Origin: Puniceicoccales bacterium
GTDB taxonomy: Bacteria; Verrucomicrobiota; Verrucomicrobiia; Opitutales; LL51
Assembly: GCA_031278845.1 (NCBI GenBank)
Contig: JAITJQ010000048.1
Span: 1-9,400 of the forward strand
Length of the DNA stretch: 9,400 bases
Direction: 5' to 3'
Part shown: piece by piece, positions 6,094-9,400 of the stretch
Layout: each line of letters starts with the position of its first letter
Numbering within the stretch: the first letter of the stretch is position 1
Made by a program: the position numbers and the translations under genes
The notes under the pieces: generated by a model
What the model saw: the letters and a program-made list of their open reading frames with translations, nothing else
Told to the model about the DNA's origin: nothing
Databases searched by the model: none

Positions 6094-6657
6094 ATGATAC
6101 TTTCAATGCAAGATTCGCGCTGGTATGCTTTGCAGGTTTTTTCTAATCAGGAGGCCAAGGTGAAGCTATATCTCGACAAATTTGCTACCCGGGAAGGGGT
6201 GTTGATTGACGAGGTACTTGTGCCATCGGAGCGGGTCATTGAAATTAAAAACGGTAAACATTACCATCGTGTCAAAAAGTTCTATCCGGGCTACGTATTT
6301 GTTCGGATGAAGTTGTATAATGAAGAGGGGAAATTGTTGCAATCGCAGTGGTATTTCGTACGCAACATACAGGGCGTATTAAATTTTGTAGGCGGAGAGC
6401 GGCCGGTACCGTTAAGGGAGGACGAAGTTGCACGGATTTTGGATCAGGCGACGGCGGCAACGGCAGCGCCCGTACAGCGTGTCCGATTTGAAGTGGGGAG
6501 CAAAGTCAAAATTACGGATGGTCCCTTTGCGGAATCGCTTGGCAGTGTGATGGAGCTCGATTTGGAAAATGGGAAGATGCGGGTATCGGTATCGCTATTT
6601 GGCCGGGAGACACCGGTTGAACTGGAATTTTGGCAGGCGGAGAGGATTAAGGAATAG
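6094..6657 (+). CDS. nusG: Transcription termination/antitermination factor NusG
   Basis: NusG binds RNA polymerase through its NGN domain and contacts Rho or ribosomal protein S10 through its KOW domain. The 187-residue product has the NGN domain at about 9-118, opening with RWYALQVFSNQEAKV and containing YPGYVFVRM, and a C-terminal KOW domain (about 132-187) with VGSKVKITDGPFAESLGSV. ATG 6094 is chosen because it lies two bases after the secE stop with AGGG (6082-6085) at good spacing. An in-frame TTG at 6064 would overlap secE by 28 bases, and ATG 6106 would give a product four residues shorter; both leave the NGN domain whole. The last codons carry the Shine-Dalgarno sequence for rplK. 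Confidence 0.96.
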   Translation: MILSMQDSRWYALQVFSNQEAKVKLYLDKFATREGVLIDEVLVPSERVIEIKNGKHYHRVKKFYPGYVFVRMKLYNEEGKLLQSQWYFVRNIQGVLNFVGGERPVPLREDEVARILDQATAATAAPVQRVRFEVGSKVKITDGPFAESLGSVMELDLENGKMRVSVSLFGRETPVELEFWQAERIKE

Positions 6658-6661
6658 AAAT

Positions 6662-7087
6662 ATGGCAAAGAAAGTAGTAAAACAGATTAAGTTACAGTTA
6701 CCGGCTGGGGCAGCAAATCCGGCACCGCCGGTTGGTCCCGCGTTGGGAGCGGCCGGTGTGAATATCATGGGCTTTTGCAAGGAGTTCAATGCGCGGACGA
6801 AGGACATGGCGGGGATGATCATTCCCGCGGTGATTTCCGTTTACGCCGATCGCTCATTTACCTTCGAGTTGAAATCGCCGCCCGCTTCGGTATTATTGCA
6901 GAAAGCGGCGGGGATTGCGAAGGGTTCAGGCATACCCAATCGTACGAAGGTGGGCAAGGTGACGCGCAAGCAACTTGAAGAGATTGCGGAGACAAAGCGG
7001 GCGGACCTCAATGCGGAGGATCTCGATGCGGCGGTGAAGATGATCGAGGGGACAGCGCGTAGCATGGGCATTGAAGTTGGGGCATGA
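6662..7087 (+). CDS. rplK: 50S ribosomal protein L11
   Basis: L11 binds the GTPase-associated region of 23S rRNA at the base of the factor-binding stalk and is needed for RelA sensing of uncharged tRNA. At 141 residues the length is normal. The N-terminal domain opens with KKVVKQIKLQLPAGAANPAP and PPVGPALG (22-29), whose prolines form the hinge-side helix contacted by thiostrepton-type drugs in other species. The C-terminal rRNA-binding domain contains GSGIPNRTKVGKVTRKQLEE. The ATG is four bases after the nusG stop, with AAGGAA (6650-6655) inside the end of nusG as the ribosome binding site. An in-frame extension to about 6569 overlaps nusG and is not credible. Confidence 0.98.
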   Translation: MAKKVVKQIKLQLPAGAANPAPPVGPALGAAGVNIMGFCKEFNARTKDMAGMIIPAVISVYADRSFTFELKSPPASVLLQKAAGIAKGSGIPNRTKVGKVTRKQLEEIAETKRADLNAEDLDAAVKMIEGTARSMGIEVGA

Positions 7088-7171
7088 CTTTTATTTTTGT
7101 GGAAATAATTTAAAATGGCTTGACAAGGGTGAAAATTGCCGTAGCGGTATTTATATATTTGTGGTTTGTTT
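7088..7171 (+). promoter_or_regulatory. 84-base rplK-rplA spacer with small hairpin and no clear Shine-Dalgarno
   Basis: Unlike the tight junctions around it, rplK and rplA are separated by 84 AT-rich bases. A short hairpin, TGCCG (7137-7141) with CGGTA (7145-7149), is followed by a run rich in T and A, and the bases just before the rplA ATG lack a recognisable GGAGG-like site. Ribosomal protein L1 is known to repress its own operon by binding mRNA; this spacer is a plausible place for such a site, but I cannot match the L1 rRNA-binding structure here. Confidence 0.3.
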
Positions 7172-7879
7172 ATGAAGAAACGGAGCAAGCGTCAGTTAAA
7201 GGGGCAGGAGGTCGCTGGTTTGGGTCAGTGTTTTTCCGTCGAGAATGCCGTTGCACTGCTTGAGAAGATGCCAAAAGCTCGTTTCGACGAAACGGTTGAG
7301 CTTGCAATTCACCTCAGTGTCGATCCGAAGCAAAGCGATCAAATGGTTCGCGGAATAGTGAGTTTACCGAATGGCAGTGGAAAGCGTGTACGGGTTTTAG
7401 TATTTACGGAGAAGCCGGAAGAGGCGATAGCAGCGGGGGCGGATTTTGCCGGGTTAGAGGATTTGATTGAGAAGGTTCAGTCGGGGTGGCTTGATTTCGA
7501 CGTAGCGATTTCGACGATTTCCGCGATGAAGCAGGTACGCAATGTGGCGCGGGTACTGGGGCCGCGCGGTCTCATGCCGAATCCCAAGTCGGGGACGGTT
7601 TCGGACGACGTTCCGGGGGCGGTTCGCGAGGTAAAGGCAGGACGCGTCGAATTTAAGATGGATAAGACGGCCAATATGGCCGTTGTCGTGGGAAAGCGTT
7701 CCTTTGCGGTGGATAAGTTGGTGGAGAACATAAGGACGGCCATCGATGCGATTTTAAAGGCAAAGCCTGCGAGTATTTCGGGTAATTTTATTAAGAATGT
7801 TACGCTAACGGCGACGATGGCTCCGGGGATTCGATTGGAGCAAGGGGTTTACAGTGCGGTTTCAGGGGGGATACTATGA
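7172..7879 (+). CDS. rplA: 50S ribosomal protein L1
   Basis: L1 binds helices 76-78 of 23S rRNA, forms the mobile L1 stalk that guides deacylated tRNA out of the E site, and in many bacteria represses its own operon. The 235-residue product has normal length and the family signature VARVLGPRGLMPNPKSGTV (125-143). The split domain I is formed by the two ends, including KFARFDETVEL-like PKARFDETVELAIHL (34-48) and the C-terminal NFIKNVTLTATMAPGIRL. The start is ATG 7172; a TTG two codons earlier is possible. No good Shine-Dalgarno sequence precedes either. The stop overlaps the rplJ start (ATGA), indicating translational coupling. Confidence 0.97.
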   Translation: MKKRSKRQLKGQEVAGLGQCFSVENAVALLEKMPKARFDETVELAIHLSVDPKQSDQMVRGIVSLPNGSGKRVRVLVFTEKPEEAIAAGADFAGLEDLIEKVQSGWLDFDVAISTISAMKQVRNVARVLGPRGLMPNPKSGTVSDDVPGAVREVKAGRVEFKMDKTANMAVVVGKRSFAVDKLVENIRTAIDAILKAKPASISGNFIKNVTLTATMAPGIRLEQGVYSAVSGGIL

Positions 7880-8391
7880 AGGCGGAAAAGGAATTTTTAG
7901 TTAAGGAAGTTTTTGAGCATCTCGGCAAGTCGGATTACGTCTATTTGGCGGATTTTTCACGCGTGACCGTTGCGGCGATTTCCACCCTTCGCAAAAATTT
8001 ACGGGGAAATAGTGCGGAATGTCACGTGGTTAAGAATAGTGTTTTGAAGCTTGCGCTTAAGGAAAATGGTTGTGAGGATTTGGACGGTAAGTGCTTTGAG
8101 GGGCATACGGCGATTGTCGTTGGCGGTTCGGATCCAGCGGGGGTTGCGAAGGTTTTATTTAAGTTTTCCAAGGACAATGAGGGAAAAATGGGGGTCAAGG
8201 GCGGTGCTCTTTCCAAGCATCTGTTAGCGGTCGGCGAGATTAAGGCATTGTCGGAGTTGCCATCGCTCGAGGTATTGCGTGCGCAGGTTTTAGCGCTTTT
8301 CAATACACCGGCGCAACAGTTGGTGCGTGTACTCAATGCGGTACCGCAGGGTGTAGTCAATGTTTTACGGGCAAAGGTGGATAAAATTTAG
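7876..8391 (+). CDS. rplJ: 50S ribosomal protein L10
   Basis: L10 anchors L7/L12 dimers to 23S rRNA and L11 in the ribosomal stalk. The 171-residue product shows the family pattern: an N-terminal rRNA-binding domain with YVYLADFSRVTVAAISTLRK and the conserved HVVKNSVLKLAL, and a C-terminal helix (about residues 130-171, ending in VLNAVPQGVVNVLRAKVDKI) that holds L7/L12. The ATG overlaps the rplA stop by four bases and follows a G-rich ribosome binding site (AGGGGGG) within the end of rplA. Because of this overlap there is no room for the long rplJ leader that L10-L7/L12 uses for autoregulation in E. coli, so regulation, if any, must lie elsewhere. Confidence 0.97.
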   Translation: MKAEKEFLVKEVFEHLGKSDYVYLADFSRVTVAAISTLRKNLRGNSAECHVVKNSVLKLALKENGCEDLDGKCFEGHTAIVVGGSDPAGVAKVLFKFSKDNEGKMGVKGGALSKHLLAVGEIKALSELPSLEVLRAQVLALFNTPAQQLVRVLNAVPQGVVNVLRAKVDKI

Positions 8392-8401
8392 TATTTAAAA
8401 A

Positions 8402-8465
8402 AGAAATAAATTTAGGGGAATTTCTCTTAAATGGCAATGGTTGCCGCTAAATTTGTTTCTGGAGG
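8402..8465 (+). promoter_or_regulatory. Long stem-loop directly before the rplL ribosome binding site
   Basis: The arm 8402-8414 (AGAAATAAATTTA) pairs with 8448-8460 (TAAATTTGTTTCT) over 13 bp with one G-U pair. Inside the loop a second hairpin, GGCAA (8433-8437) with TTGCC (8441-8445), and a weaker pairing AGGG/CTCT (8414-8417 with 8424-8427, sharing one base with the outer arm) suggest a branched structure. The 3' arm ends at the base before GGAGG (8461-8465), the rplL Shine-Dalgarno site, leaving it single-stranded. No T tract follows, so it is not a simple terminator. A role in setting L7/L12 output relative to L10, or in RNA processing, is inference. Confidence 0.6.
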
Positions 8466-8473
8466 ATGAAAAA

Positions 8474-8857
8474 ATGGTGAGTATTACAAAGGATCAAGTT
8501 ATTGAGTGGTTAAGTGCCCAATCCGTTTTAGAAATTGCCGGATTGGTGAAGGACTTAGAGGAGAAGTGGGGGGTGAGTGCGAGTGCGCCCATAGCGGCGG
8601 TTGCGATGCCAGCAGCGGGTGCGGCAGCCGAGGTTAAGGAGGAAAAGACGGAGTTTGATATTATTTTAACGGCCGCGGGGGAGAGTAAAATCAATGTCAT
8701 TAAGGAAGTCCGCGCCATTACCGGCCTAGGGCTAAAGGAGGCGAAAGATCTCGTCGATGGTGCGCCGAAGCCCGTCAAGGAAGCCGTTTCGAAGGCCGAT
8801 GCGGAGGAAATGAAGAAAAAACTTGAGGCGGCTGGCGCTAAAGTGGAACTTAAGTAA
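8474..8857 (+). CDS. rplL: 50S ribosomal protein L7/L12
   Basis: L7/L12 is the multi-copy stalk protein that recruits and activates the translational GTPases, including EF-Tu. The 127-residue product has the N-terminal dimerisation and L10-binding helices (1-33), an Ala-rich flexible hinge (about 35-56) and the C-terminal factor-binding domain with KINVIKEVRAITGLGLKEAK (72-91) and VDGAPKPVKE. The start is ATG 8474, because a perfect GGAGG (8461-8465) sits eight bases upstream; an in-frame TTG at 8441 would add 11 uncharacteristic residues and lies inside the upstream hairpin. L7/L12 is needed in several copies per L10, which fits the separate, strong ribosome binding site. Confidence 0.98.
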   Translation: MVSITKDQVIEWLSAQSVLEIAGLVKDLEEKWGVSASAPIAAVAMPAAGAAAEVKEEKTEFDIILTAAGESKINVIKEVRAITGLGLKEAKDLVDGAPKPVKEAVSKADAEEMKKKLEAAGAKVELK

Positions 8858-8969
8858 TTAAGCGGTGTTGAATCAAGTTACATGGTACAGTTTTGTGGTA
8901 TTTTTTGAATTCCGCAGGACTGTTTTGTTATCATATAAATTTAAATAGGAGTGTTTGTATTTTTCTCGT
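8858..8969 (+). other. rplL-rpoB spacer
   Basis: These 112 AT-rich bases separate rplL from rpoB, a position where E. coli has a partial attenuator and RNase III site. A T-run (8901-8906) follows a region with only very short complementary pieces, so I cannot support a terminator here. TATAAA at 8934-8939 lacks a -35 at proper distance. AGGAG (8947-8951) is the only Shine-Dalgarno-like site for rpoB. Confidence 0.4.
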
Positions 8970-9400
8970 ATGGCTGACAGAATTAGTTTCGGAAAACTGG
9001 AGGAAGTCATTTCTCCTCCCAATTTTATAGAAAATCAAATCAATTCGTTTAGGGAGTTTTTGCAGAGTGACGTCGCAGTTGGAAGTCGGAAGAATGTCGG
9101 GTTGGAGAGTGCTTTCCGCGATTTTTTTCCGGTTGAGAGCTATGACGGAAAATGCCGCCTGGAGTATGTTTCCTGTCGTGTATGCGAACCGCGCCATGGC
9201 GAGGATTATTGCATCCGCGATGGAACAACCTATGCCGGTTCCCTCTATGTTACGCTCCGACTGTGTGAAGGAGGAGAAATGCGGGAAGAAGAAATTTATT
9301 TCGGCGAGCTACCGATGATCGGGAAGCGGGGATCCTTCGTCATCAACGGAGCGGAGCGTGTCGTTGTCAGCCAGCTGCACCGTTCTCCGGGGATTTGTTT
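8970..9400 (+). CDS. rpoB: RNA polymerase beta subunit (5' part, runs off the window)
   Basis: The first 143 residues of RpoB are present; the gene continues beyond the right edge. The translation begins MADRISFGKLEEVISPPNF and contains the N-terminal motif family LIENQINSFREFL-like IENQINSFREFL (20-31), GLESAFRDFFPVESYDG (44-60) and the hallmark GKRGSFVINGAERVVVSQL (118-136) followed by HRSPG (137-141). The beta subunit forms half of the RNA polymerase active-centre cleft. Start choice is not settled: ATG 8970 gives the usual N terminus but is 18 bases from AGGAG (8947-8951), longer than normal; in-frame TTG 8955 is only three bases from it and would add MYFSR. Position after rplL is the conserved bacterial order. 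Confidence 0.96.
   Translation, partial: MADRISFGKLEEVISPPNFIENQINSFREFLQSDVAVGSRKNVGLESAFRDFFPVESYDGKCRLEYVSCRVCEPRHGEDYCIRDGTTYAGSLYVTLRLCEGGEMREEEIYFGELPMIGKRGSFVINGAERVVVSQLHRSPGIC

Noticed and set aside
7120..7153. Perfect TTGACA at 7120-7125 as a promoter before rplA
   Set aside because: The nearest -10-like hexamer (TATTTA, 7148-7153) is 22 bases away, too far for a sigma-70 promoter.
8858..8969. Attenuator or RNase III site between rplL and rpoB
   Set aside because: Expected from E. coli, but only 3-4 bp complementary pieces were found near the T-run, insufficient for a call.

Overview
The window is a bacterial housekeeping locus with a degraded accessory stretch on its left. The right half (about 4420-9400) holds, all on the plus strand, tRNA-Thr(GGT), tuf, tRNA-Trp(CCA), secE, nusG, rplK, rplA, rplJ, rplL and the start of rpoB. 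This is the conserved bacterial translation/transcription cluster in its classical order. The genes are tightly packed, sometimes overlapping, and every product is recognisable from its own sequence.

The left half (1-4400) is more AT-rich and sparse. From left to right it holds: the possible 3' end of an unidentified gene; an AT-rich spacer containing a decayed copy of the 3' end of lgt; a TPR-like repeat protein gene broken by an in-frame TAA and followed by the out-of-frame remnant of another repeat; an intact minus-strand lgt (prolipoprotein diacylglyceryl transferase); about 475 bp with no recognisable gene; an ankyrin-repeat gene damaged at both ends; and a strong rho-independent terminator that separates all this from the tRNA-tuf operon.

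Organism: the EF-Tu resembles, from memory, the form found in Opitutae-type Verrucomicrobiota, mainly in its GTPase switch I region. That assignment is tentative and should be tested by phylogeny. Two decaying eukaryote-like repeat genes (TPR, ankyrin), AT-rich intergenic DNA and several single-base lesions suggest a host-associated bacterium undergoing gene loss; this is inference.

How the genes work together: EF-Tu and the two tRNAs serve elongation. SecE is a subunit of the SecYEG translocon, which exports proteins including the prolipoproteins that Lgt modifies. NusG couples transcription with translation. L11, L1, L10 and L7/L12 build the L1 stalk and the factor-binding stalk on which EF-Tu acts. 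RpoB is the RNA polymerase beta subunit.

I see no CRISPR array, intact insertion sequence, toxin-antitoxin pair or evident new multi-gene system. The most interesting points are the 3'-end lgt duplication flanking the TPR pseudogene, the divergent EF-Tu switch I, and a long stem placed directly before the rplL ribosome binding site.
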